From Flammeovirgaceae bacterium UBA1842 (GTDB lineage Bacteria; Bacteroidota; Bacteroidia; Cytophagales; Cyclobacteriaceae): DNA of 33,499 bases. The stretch covers positions 10,857-44,355 of the forward strand of contig DDIU01000033.1 in the NCBI GenBank assembly GCA_002338655.1, read 5' to 3'. Made by a program: the position numbers and the translations under genes. Under the pieces are notes generated by a model that made no database searches, was not told where the DNA came from, and saw only the letters and a list, made by a program, of their open reading frames with translations. Of this stretch, positions 1 through 7,154 are shown piece after piece. Position 1 is the stretch's first letter; each line of letters begins with the position of its first letter.

Positions 1-569
1 ATACCGGCAGTAGCACCTGCAGCCAGTAATATTTTACGTTCGTTATGCGATATTTTCAATAGCTGCCCAATGGTAGAGCCAAGTGCCCCACCGGTAGCTA
101 TGATAGGCCCCTCTGCTCCAAATGGCCCACCCGTACCTATTGATATAGCCGAAGAAACAGGTTTGAGATAGGTGATTGTGGGCTTTATTTTACTCTGATT
201 GGTTAAAATTTGCTCCATGGCCTCTGGGATACCGTGCCCACGTATGGCCTTCGATCCATAAAGTGCCATTAGACCAATAATAAGACCACCAATAGCTGGA
301 ACTATGATTACATATAGGCCTAAAGTGTTGTCTGCTGGCAACGTATGGTCTAATGAGGTGCTGCCGTAGAAGGAAATATTGGTTATTAAATCGATTAGAT
401 AAAATAAGAATTTGGCAATAAAGCTTACCAGCACCGCCACTAAAAAGGCGATTCCTGATATTGTAATTAGCCTTATTTTATTTTCCCCTTTTACGGATTT
501 CATTCCTCTCTTTTCTTGTCTTGACGACTGGAAAAAGAACCTTTTATCCTTTAGACTGTTGTCTTTCAT
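1..569 (-). CDS. ClC-family chloride channel/transporter, 5' part (gene runs off the window)
   Basis: This is an open frame of 189 codons from the ATG at 569, reading off the left edge, so only the N-terminal part is present. It has the ClC selectivity-filter signatures: GHGIPE at about residues 111-116 (the GSGIPE motif) and GPFGAEGP at about 148-155. The Glu of the latter (about E153) corresponds to the gating glutamate of ClC proteins. Two hydrophobic segments precede these motifs (about 33-58 and 84-104). ClC proteins carry chloride across the inner membrane as channels or H+/Cl- antiporters; the gating Glu is present in both classes, so the mode cannot be told here. The start could instead be Met23 (503). 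The gene is divergent from the LysR gene across 248 bp. The family call is secure; the C-terminal domains cannot be seen. Confidence 0.93.
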   Translation of the reverse strand, partial: MKDNSLKDKRFFFQSSRQEKRGMKSVKGENKIRLITISGIAFLVAVLVSFIAKFLFYLIDLITNISFYGSTSLDHTLPADNTLGLYVIIVPAIGGLIIGLMALYGSKAIRGHGIPEAMEQILTNQSKIKPTITYLKPVSSAISIGTGGPFGAEGPIIATGGALGSTIGQLLKISHNERKILLAAGATAG

Positions 570-791
570 TTTAAACCTGAACCGGCCTTATTACCTTTTT
601 AAGTTATGATAATTACCTTTTTAATATTTGTATCTATCCAAAAGGCTAATGTAGTATATACAATTAATAGCCGGATGAATTGATAAATATTTTTTACTTT
701 ATCATTCTTTTAAATGTCAGTACAACAAGTAGGATTTAGGGGAAAGAAGTACTCTACTTGTGTTTGTTATAATAGGCGTAGATTAGTTTAA

Positions 792-817
792 ATTTCAATT
801 ATATGTATGTTTGAAAT
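792..817 (+). promoter_or_regulatory. Inverted repeat directly before the LysR start, candidate autoregulatory site
   Basis: ATTTCAA (792-798) and TTGAAAT (811-817) form a perfect 7-bp inverted repeat with a 12-nt spacer that ends on the base before the ATG at 818. LysR-type regulators commonly bind interrupted dyads containing T-N11-A and repress their own gene. A TAnnTTTG-like string (TATGTTTG, 806-813) lies inside it but has no TTG at the right distance, so I do not call a promoter. Confidence 0.4.
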
Positions 818-1711
818 ATGATTGACTATCGGTATGAGGTCTTTTTGGCGGTGGCAAGCAAATTGAGTTTTTCAAAGGCAGCTCAGGATCTTTTTGTATC
901 TCAGCCATCCATAAGCAAACAGATAAAGATTTTGGAAGACCAGATTGGAATTGCACTATTTGAAAGAAAAGGCAATTCCATTTCACTCACAATATCGGGC
1001 AAAAAGCTACTGGATCACCTCCAAAAGGCAAAGCTGATCCAGAAAGATATAGAGTCTGAATTTACTTCAACGAAAAGCAATCTTGAAATTCAAGGCGATC
1101 TGAAAATTGGAGCAAGTACCACCATCTCACTTTATGTAATCCCTAAGATCCTCGCCTCGTTTCATAAGCAATTTCCAAAAGCTAATGTTTTACTTGTAAA
1201 TAGAAACAGTGAAAACATACTAAAGGCACTTTATGAATACGAAGTAGATTTGGCGATAGTAGAAGATAGTAGTGGAATCACATCCGTTAGGAGTAGTGAT
1301 TTTATGTCAGATGAAATTATCGCTGTTTGCTCTAAGAACAGCTCGTTTAGAACGGATAACTTGGAGTTGGACATGTTAAAAGGCCGACCATTGGCCTTAC
1401 GGGAACGGGGATCTGGCACCCTTGCTGCCTTGGCCAGCAGTTTGAAATCACACGGTATAAAACTGGGCGATTTAACCATAATTGCTAGGCTTGGGGGTAC
1501 CGAAGCCCTTAAAAATTATCTGTTGGCTGGGGAGGCCATTGGTTTTTTGTCAAGAATAGCTGTCAAAAGGGAGATTGAATCTGGTGAGCTGGTCGAGATC
1601 GTAATTCCAGGACTTCAGGTTAGGCGAAATTTTTATTTTGTAATGCGCAAAGGCGAGGAAAGTGTGGGATTAACGAAGAATTTCATTAAAATGGCGAACA
1701 GCTCATTATAA
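818..1711 (+). CDS. LysR-family transcriptional regulator
   Basis: The 297-residue protein has the usual LysR length and layout. The N-terminal winged helix-turn-helix (about residues 1-62) carries the typical string SFSKAAQDLFVSQPSISKQI, followed by an ExxIGIxLFER linker. A periplasmic-binding-protein-like effector domain (about 90-295) follows and includes the DLAIVE segment. It should act as a cytoplasmic dimer or tetramer on DNA and respond to a small molecule; the ligand cannot be read from the sequence. It lies 66 bp upstream of, and in the same direction as, the threonine-synthase-like gene, the most obvious target. A weak dyad CATAAC/GTTATG (1727-1732 and 1749-1754) lies in that gap. 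The ATG at 818 aligns with the conserved start of LysR domains. Confidence 0.95.
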   Translation: MIDYRYEVFLAVASKLSFSKAAQDLFVSQPSISKQIKILEDQIGIALFERKGNSISLTISGKKLLDHLQKAKLIQKDIESEFTSTKSNLEIQGDLKIGASTTISLYVIPKILASFHKQFPKANVLLVNRNSENILKALYEYEVDLAIVEDSSGITSVRSSDFMSDEIIAVCSKNSSFRTDNLELDMLKGRPLALRERGSGTLAALASSLKSHGIKLGDLTIIARLGGTEALKNYLLAGEAIGFLSRIAVKREIESGELVEIVIPGLQVRRNFYFVMRKGEESVGLTKNFIKMANSSL

Positions 1712-1777
1712 CTATTGATTATAACTCATAACAAATCTATATTTTGAAGTTATGATATAAGGGCCAAGATTTGTAGT

Positions 1778-2953
1778 ATGAAAACTACAATTAGTACCAC
1801 CTCCTTATTTAAAGACCTATACTGTTCAAACTGCGGTTTAGGGTATGACCATAACCAACTTCAAACTTTTTCCACTTGTTGTAATAGGCCATTAACAGCT
1901 AAATACTTCACTACCAATAAGTTAAATAAAGAAGACCTAAAAGGCAGGGTTCACTCAATGTGGAGATACAGGGAGATGCTCCCACTAATACACGATGAAA
2001 ACCGAGTGTCTTTTGGTGAGGGCATGACCCCAATCATCAGTTGGTCGAACCTGGCTTCGAGGTACGGCCTCGAAAACCTAATGATAAAAGATGAGGGAAT
2101 TAATCCAACCGGATCTTTTAAAGCACGTGGATTGAGTATGGCAGTATCCAAGGCCAAGGAATTGGGCGTAAAGTCTTGTGTAATACCCACCGCGGGCAAT
2201 GCCGGAGGAGCCATGAGTGCCTACTGCGCCCAAGCAGCCATGAAAGCAACAGTGGTCATGCCTAAAAATACCCCCAGAATGTTTAAAGAAGAATGCGAAA
2301 TGTATGGGGCCGAATTGATCCTGTTCGATGGTTTGATTGATGAATGTGGGCATTATGCAGCTGAGATAGCCAGCAAAACGGGAGCGTTTAATATGTCTAC
2401 ACTCAAGGAGCCTTACCGGCTAGAAGGTAAAAAGACGATGGGTTATGAAATAGCCGAACAATTAAACTGGACTTTACCGGACGTAATATTTTATCCTACC
2501 GGTGGCGGTACCGGCTTGATAGGAATATGGAAGGCGTTTCATGAGATGATCGAGTTGGGTTGGATAGCACCTGAGAAATTACCAATAATGATCGCTGTTC
2601 AGTCTAGTATCTGTGCACCAGTTTATGATATATTCAATGGGCGTGACAATGTAAAAAAATATAGTATGTCGGTAGCCAATGGATTATCAGTACCCAAAGC
2701 CTTCGGTATTGATATGATTATCAATGTCTTAAACGAATCGAAAGGCTCGGTGGCTACTGTATCGGAGCATAATATATTGCAAGGCGTGGCTGAAATTGGC
2801 GCTGCAGAAGGGATGCTAATAGCTCCCGAAGGAGCAGCCATTTGGGAAGCCCTGAAAGCAATGATAAAAGAAGGATTGGTCTCCAGAAAAGAAAAGATAA
2901 TGCTCCTCAACACTGGGAATGGGTTCAAGTACATGGAAAACTTCCCACGATAA
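1778..2953 (+). CDS. Threonine synthase-like PLP-dependent enzyme
   Basis: This 391-residue fold-type II PLP enzyme resembles threonine synthase, which converts O-phosphohomoserine to threonine in the cytoplasm. An N-terminal cysteine cluster (C16, C19, C34, C35) resembles the small zinc-ribbon-like segment of archaeal-type threonine synthases. The GEGMTP motif lies at about 80-85, and NPTGSFKARG contains the predicted Schiff-base lysine K115. A glycine-rich PTGGGTGLIG loop should hold the PLP phosphate. The gene stands alone with a LysR regulator, without thrA or thrB homologues nearby. It could therefore be a paralogue acting on another substrate (cysteate synthase and diaminopropionate-type enzymes share this fold). 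Fold and cofactor are sure; the substrate is moderately likely. I leave the symbol empty for that reason. Confidence 0.85.
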   Translation: MKTTISTTSLFKDLYCSNCGLGYDHNQLQTFSTCCNRPLTAKYFTTNKLNKEDLKGRVHSMWRYREMLPLIHDENRVSFGEGMTPIISWSNLASRYGLENLMIKDEGINPTGSFKARGLSMAVSKAKELGVKSCVIPTAGNAGGAMSAYCAQAAMKATVVMPKNTPRMFKEECEMYGAELILFDGLIDECGHYAAEIASKTGAFNMSTLKEPYRLEGKKTMGYEIAEQLNWTLPDVIFYPTGGGTGLIGIWKAFHEMIELGWIAPEKLPIMIAVQSSICAPVYDIFNGRDNVKKYSMSVANGLSVPKAFGIDMIINVLNESKGSVATVSEHNILQGVAEIGAAEGMLIAPEGAAIWEALKAMIKEGLVSRKEKIMLLNTGNGFKYMENFPR

Positions 2954-2980
2954 AGACAAATATCCCCATTTTTGAGAGTA

Positions 2981-3379
2981 CTATACTTTGTTTTTAATTG
3001 CCCCTAGACCGTTGGGGAACATGATAGTGAGCAGACAAAATATCAATAGAATATTGAATTCCATACCATTGCGCCCAGCACCTACCACATACCAACCTTC
3101 TTTAAAATGGACTAGTACGATTCCACCGATCAGTACTAAAATGGTAATGATAGACGCCCAATTGATATATTTATTAAACAAAAGACATACAGCAGCTACC
3201 ACATGTGATATTTTAATGGCCCATGCTAGTGGAACACCCAAAGGATCAAAACCAATTTGATTGAGAAATAAATTACCAAAGTCATTGACCCCGTTGTTAA
3301 ACATGCCTCCAGCGCCATGGACGAAAAGGATAACGGCTACGATCAGCCTCAGGAGAAAAGTGTTGTTAAGTAATTGCAT
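2981..3379 (-). CDS. DoxX-family membrane protein
   Basis: The 132-residue protein has four predicted membrane helices and the DoxX-like features RLIVAVILFVHGAGGMF near the N-terminus and LAWAIKISHVVAAVCLL in the middle. DoxX proteins are small inner-membrane proteins, some linked to quinone or thiosulfate redox chemistry or to oxidative stress; the role here cannot be told. I chose the ATG at 3379 (MQLLNNTFLLR) because the extension to 3433 adds a non-conserved stretch that runs into a hairpin-rich leader. The gene follows the permease gene on the same strand after 136 bp and is probably a separate transcript. It converges on the threonine synthase gene with a 27-bp gap. Confidence 0.85.
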   Translation of the reverse strand: MQLLNNTFLLRLIVAVILFVHGAGGMFNNGVNDFGNLFLNQIGFDPLGVPLAWAIKISHVVAAVCLLFNKYINWASIITILVLIGGIVLVHFKEGWYVVGAGRNGMEFNILLIFCLLTIMFPNGLGAIKNKV

Positions 3380-3445
3380 AGGGTGATATATATTAGCGAA
3401 CAGCAAATAATAACTTAATGGACATATAAACAACCAAAATTCACT

Positions 3446-3479
3446 AAGTAGGGGAAAAATCCCCTGATGTGGGGTACTT
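3446..3479 (-). promoter_or_regulatory. Mutually exclusive hairpins between permease and DoxX genes
   Basis: Outer arms AAGTA (3446-3450) and TACTT (3475-3479) enclose three G/C blocks: GGGG (3451-3454), CCCC (3461-3464) and GGGG (3471-3474). The middle block can pair with either neighbour but not both at once. It lies downstream of the permease stop (3516) and about 65-100 nt upstream of the DoxX start. It may be a terminator, an attenuator-like leader or a DNA-level site; the stems are only 4-5 bp. Confidence 0.35.
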
Positions 3480-3515
3480 AAATAGCCATTAAGATCGATA
3501 TTGTGTAAAAAATGA

Positions 3516-6185
3516 TCATTCCGTCCTTATCGAATCAACTGGATTTACCATGGCTGCTTTTACAGTGTGATACCCAATGGCGATGAACGCAAGTACCAAG
3601 GCTATTAGTGACCCCAATACAAAAGTGTCAATGCCTATGTCAATACGATAGGCAAAGTCATTGAGCCAGCCACTCATTAACCAGTAAGTGATAGGAATGG
3701 AAAGCAGGATGCCGAGTAAAAGTTGCATGGCAAAACTACTGGCCAATAGCCTGAATATTGTTAAGCCTGAAGCGCCAACTACTTTACGGATGCCTATTTC
3801 TTTAATCCTGCTGTTGATCACCAACACGATCAATCCTAAAAGACCTAAACTGGCAATGATAATAGATAGGATGGTTGAAACAGTCACCAATTTGCTCATC
3901 CGATTTTCGCTGGCGTACTGTGCTTTCATATTGTCTTCCACAAAACTGAAATTGAGTTCTTCACCAGGAAAAGTGTTTTTCCATTCCTTCTCCAGGATAT
4001 TTTTTACCTGTGTAAGCTGTGCACCGCTGTAGCGGAATACCAGCTTAGGAATGGGAGAATCTCCAAATCCATTGTCACTTATACCTTGAAATATCGGCAC
4101 CACATTTTGTGTGATTACCAGTGGTTCAACGGCATTGTGCAAGGATGAATAATTAAAATTATCCGTAACACCGATAATCACATGATCGCCAAATCCTTTA
4201 CCCGGCAGCCGCTTTCCAATGGGGTCTTTAATGCCAAAATAATCTACAGCCTCTTGATTGAGAATAATGGACTGTCGCTTGTCCAATCCACTCTCAGGAT
4301 CAAACGAACGACCACTTTTAATTTTTATATTGAAAGTGTTCATATAGTAGGGGTCAACATCGAGTAACCTAAACCTTCTAAAATTTCCTTCATCATCTGT
4401 ATAGGCCAGACTGGCCCATCCATCCGTCCCAAAAACGTGCGAGCCCATACCGATATCACTGATACTTCCATATTGGTTGAGTTTTTCCTTTAGTAAATTT
4501 CCTTTTTCCATAGCAGAGCTAATGGCGGTACTTAATCTGTTAGCAGCAGGATCTGGGTATAGCGGTACTGAAACCGTAGTGTTATAATTAATACCCAAAT
4601 CTTTGGTTTGTATATAATTCAGTTGCTTTCGCATGATCAATGTGGAGCAGATCAGAAATACAGTGATGACAAATTGAAAAACCACCATTCCCTTTCTGAT
4701 ATAATGCTTACTATTCGATTGCCTTTTCCCTTGGAGAATACTTATCACCCTCAATCTCGATAGTACTAATGCTGGATAGATACCAGAGGCAAGTCCAATC
4801 AGTAAAATGAGACCAATATACAATAACATGTGCCATGGTTCGAAGCTCAAACTGACATCTGCTCCTGTAAGATCATTAAAAATGGGTAAAGCCACATGGG
4901 CAAGGGCAATACCAACCAATACGGCAAAAAAGGAGATGAGTAAACTTTCACTTAGGTATTGATTGACTAAAGAAGTCCGCATAGCGCCCATCACCTTTCT
5001 TACTCCCACTTCCTTGCTTCTTTTTAATGACTGTCCGATGGATAAAGTAGTGTAATTCACCCCGGCAGTAACTAAGACCAGTACACTTATTATGGCCAAT
5101 ATGTATACATAAGTGGGGTTACCTACTGGTGCTTTGCCTACGGGAATTTCTGTATTAAGGTGGATATCGGTTAAAGGCTGAAATCCTATATTATACTCTC
5201 CCGGATTAACACGCTCCTTTAGGTTGCTCATTACTACAGCCGGAATGCCTGCCTCAACAGAATTGATATTGGCATTATCTTTAATAAGTACATAAGTTTC
5301 CGGACTTACATTAAACCAAGCCGTCATGGCACGTTCGCCATAGATGTCTTTATTATTTTCATTTGAAATGGCCATATCAAACCGCACACTTGATTCCTTC
5401 GGAATATCAGCATAAACTGCCGATACGATAAATTCCCTCACTTCTTCACCAATTTGAACAGGCAGTGCTTGCCCTATCGGATCCCTAAGTCCAAAATACT
5501 TTTGAGCATAGGATTCTGAAAGCACTATATTGTTACGGTCCTGTAGCGGAGTTTCAGTATTGCCTTTGATTAATGGGAAGTCGAATACATTAAAAAATTC
5601 AGGACTGATGACGCCCACGTTTTCATTGTACCGATCGTTACCTTGCCCTACCAGATAGTTGATTTTATCAAACTGTACTACGGTTTCAATTTCCCCGAAA
5701 TTATCTTCCAGTGTTTTTTCAAAGATAATCGGGGTAACAGAGTTGAAAAAGATCTGATCTGGGCCGTAAACTTCTTTGAGCCATACTCTGTAAATGCGGT
5801 CCTTTTTTGTGTTAAATTGATCATAGCTTAATTCTTGTTTTACATAAAAGCCCATCAGTATAAAACAGGTGATTCCTATAGCGAGTCCAGCGAGGCTAAG
5901 CAAGGTATTGAATTTGTCATTCCACAATACCCTAAAGGCAATTTTGAAGTTGTTTTTGGTCATCATAAGTGTTGTGTTTTTGAGTTTTGAATCTCTATTT
6001 ATTACCGAAAAACGAAAAGACCTTAGCACGCACCAAACAAAATAGAATCGTGCAGATCGGGCCTTTCCTGTTGCTATTTTCTCTGCAAATATTTCATGCA
6101 AGTCCCCTTGCAAGTCTTCTAAAAGATCTGGGTTGCAATACCACTCTAAAAAGCGGTCTGCCCACTTTGGAGGTTGCGGTTTCAT
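3516..6185 (-). CDS. MacB/FtsX-type ABC transporter permease with N-terminal prefix domain
   Basis: The 889-residue protein starts with a soluble permease-prefix domain (about 1-65, PPKWADRFLEWYC...GDLHEIF). Two MacB-periplasmic-core plus FtsX modules follow: TM1 at about 92-112, a large periplasmic domain, three TMs around 385-485, then a second copy ending in the last three TMs. FtsX permeases of this type transmit ATPase motion to periplasmic partners in export, lipoprotein or peptide handling, rather than forming a channel. No ATP-binding subunit is encoded in the window, so it must be supplied elsewhere. The start ATG overlaps the stop of the upstream padR gene (ATGA, 6182-6185), which implies translational coupling. 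It is the divergent paralogue of the permease at 7151. Confidence 0.93.
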   Translation of the reverse strand: MKPQPPKWADRFLEWYCNPDLLEDLQGDLHEIFAEKIATGKARSARFYFVWCVLRSFRFSVINRDSKLKNTTLMMTKNNFKIAFRVLWNDKFNTLLSLAGLAIGITCFILMGFYVKQELSYDQFNTKKDRIYRVWLKEVYGPDQIFFNSVTPIIFEKTLEDNFGEIETVVQFDKINYLVGQGNDRYNENVGVISPEFFNVFDFPLIKGNTETPLQDRNNIVLSESYAQKYFGLRDPIGQALPVQIGEEVREFIVSAVYADIPKESSVRFDMAISNENNKDIYGERAMTAWFNVSPETYVLIKDNANINSVEAGIPAVVMSNLKERVNPGEYNIGFQPLTDIHLNTEIPVGKAPVGNPTYVYILAIISVLVLVTAGVNYTTLSIGQSLKRSKEVGVRKVMGAMRTSLVNQYLSESLLISFFAVLVGIALAHVALPIFNDLTGADVSLSFEPWHMLLYIGLILLIGLASGIYPALVLSRLRVISILQGKRQSNSKHYIRKGMVVFQFVITVFLICSTLIMRKQLNYIQTKDLGINYNTTVSVPLYPDPAANRLSTAISSAMEKGNLLKEKLNQYGSISDIGMGSHVFGTDGWASLAYTDDEGNFRRFRLLDVDPYYMNTFNIKIKSGRSFDPESGLDKRQSIILNQEAVDYFGIKDPIGKRLPGKGFGDHVIIGVTDNFNYSSLHNAVEPLVITQNVVPIFQGISDNGFGDSPIPKLVFRYSGAQLTQVKNILEKEWKNTFPGEELNFSFVEDNMKAQYASENRMSKLVTVSTILSIIIASLGLLGLIVLVINSRIKEIGIRKVVGASGLTIFRLLASSFAMQLLLGILLSIPITYWLMSGWLNDFAYRIDIGIDTFVLGSLIALVLAFIAIGYHTVKAAMVNPVDSIRTE

Positions 6186-6520
6186 GAAGCTATCCTTGCA
6201 AATGCCAACTTGGGCATCTTGTTATATAAGGCCATTCTTACTTCCATACTTTCATCAAGTGCTCGTCTGCCAGCCTGAGACAATACAAACAGTTTTTTTC
6301 GCCTGCCACCACGCTCTTGTGTAGCTCCTCCCATGGAGGAGGTGATAAATCCCTTCTTTTCTAACCTACGCAATACGGAGTGGATGGCAGTTACGTCAAT
6401 GTTTCTACCTGTTTGTTCTTTGATTACATTGAGTATGGCTACTGCATAGGCTTCCTCATAAAGCGAACCTACAGTCAATAACACCAATTCTTCCAATTCC
6501 CCTAGTTGTGATCTTTTCAT
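6182..6520 (-). CDS. PadR-family transcriptional regulator (first copy)
   Basis: This 112-residue protein is a minimal PadR winged-helix regulator. It opens with LGELEELVLLTVGSLYEEAYAVAI and carries the recognition region HSVLRRLEKKGFI and the wing MGGATQERGGRRKKLFVLSQAG. PadR proteins repress DNA as dimers and release it on binding a ligand. The ATG at 6520 gives the standard N-terminus; an upstream extension would cross the inverted-repeat operator. Its last codon overlaps the permease start by four bases. The promoter just upstream is covered by inverted repeats, so autorepression is expected. The same two-gene arrangement is mirrored at 6822-9811. Confidence 0.93.
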   Translation of the reverse strand: MKRSQLGELEELVLLTVGSLYEEAYAVAILNVIKEQTGRNIDVTAIHSVLRRLEKKGFITSSMGGATQERGGRRKKLFVLSQAGRRALDESMEVRMALYNKMPKLAFARIAS

Positions 6521-6528
6521 ACCTGTCG

Positions 6529-6579
6529 ATTTGTTGTACAAACGTACAACAAATATATTAGTTGTGTTTTTGTACAACT
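6529..6579 (-). promoter_or_regulatory. padR promoter covered by two inverted repeats
   Basis: Reading on the minus strand, TTG (6577-6575) is followed after 17 nt by TATATTTG (6557-6550), a full match to the Bacteroidota -33/-7 consensus TTG-N17-23-TAnnTTTG. A perfect 11-bp inverted repeat, ATTTGTTGTAC-N4-GTACAACAAAT (6529-6554), covers the -7 element and runs to 9 bp before the padR ATG. A second dyad, AGTTGT/ACAACT (6560-6579), contains the -33 TTG. These are the expected operators for PadR autorepression. Confidence 0.75.
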
Positions 6580-6645
6580 AATAATTTTCATATCGAGGAA
6601 TCCTTAATAGTGCATACTGATATTAGTTACCATATACGCAATACG

Positions 6646-6726
6646 ATTCACCGGGTGAATCAATATTAGTGAGTAGGATAAATATCCTGAGACTCGAATC
6701 TTAACAAGTTTATTCACCCGGTGAAT
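6646..6726. repeat. Left pair of 15-bp palindromic elements, with a flank that recurs inverted at 9843-9880
   Basis: ATTCACCGGGTGAAT (6646-6660) and ATTCACCCGGTGAAT (6712-6726) are near-perfect 15-bp palindromes. Between them lies a third dyad, AGGATA-AA-TATCCT (6675-6688). The stretch 6691-6726 (GACTCGAATCTTAACAAG followed by the second palindrome) is similar to the reverse complement of 9843-9880, with a 2-base insertion and several substitutions. The elements thus flank the second PadR-permease operon in inverted orientation. Confidence 0.7.
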
Positions 6727-6747
6727 AATAATAACCGAAAACCATTT

Positions 6748-6762
6748 ATTTGTACAACAAAT
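6748..6762 (+). promoter_or_regulatory. Candidate PadR operator upstream of the second padR
   Basis: ATTTG-TACAA-CAAAT is a 5-bp dyad, and its last 11 bases (GTACAACAAAT, 6752-6762) are identical to the right arm of the inverted repeat at 6544-6554 in the other padR promoter. It lies 59 bp before the ATG at 6822. A shared half-site suggests the two PadR proteins may cross-regulate. No clean TAnnTTTG element was found downstream (TATGTTCG, 6798-6805 region, is the nearest). Confidence 0.45.
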
Positions 6763-6821
6763 CGTATACATATAACTAAAATTCATTATGTTCGTATATT
6801 AGATTGACAAATCATATACAA

Positions 6822-7154
6822 ATGAATAAAACGTATTTAGGAGAGCTGGAGGAACTAATTCTCACTATGGTAGGCATACTCAAAGAGGAGGCTTATGGCA
6901 ATGCCATAGTACAGGAAGTACAATCACAATTAGAAAGAAAATTGAATTTAAGCGGTGTACACGTCACACTATATAGGTTAGAAGACAAAGGCCTAGTGAA
7001 ATCGCACATGGGTGGCGCCACCAATGAAAGAGGAGGGAGGCGAAAGAGATATTTCGAGCTTACCAGTGCCGGCATCAGTGTATTGCATTCGTTACAAGAG
7101 CAGCGGCTTAAACTTTGGAACCTTATGCCTGAATTAAAAATGGCAGGTTTATGA
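6822..7154 (+). CDS. PadR-family transcriptional regulator (second copy)
   Basis: This 110-residue PadR winged-helix protein is clearly paralogous to the one at 6182-6520. It shares LGELEELIL near the start, YRLEDKGLVKSHMGGATNERGGRRKRYFELTSAG across the wing, and a C-terminus ending in LWNLMPELKMAGL. The ATG at 6822 gives the family-typical start; an in-frame TTG at 6804 is less likely. Its stop overlaps the permease start at 7151 (ATGA), exactly as in the mirror operon. It probably represses its own two-gene operon. The two PadR proteins differ enough that they may answer to different ligands. Confidence 0.93.
   Translation: MNKTYLGELEELILTMVGILKEEAYGNAIVQEVQSQLERKLNLSGVHVTLYRLEDKGLVKSHMGGATNERGGRRKRYFELTSAGISVLHSLQEQRLKLWNLMPELKMAGL

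Noticed and set aside
6604..6786. Open frame of 60 codons in the padR intergenic region
   Set aside because: It lies over the palindromes and operator sites and has no recognisable features.
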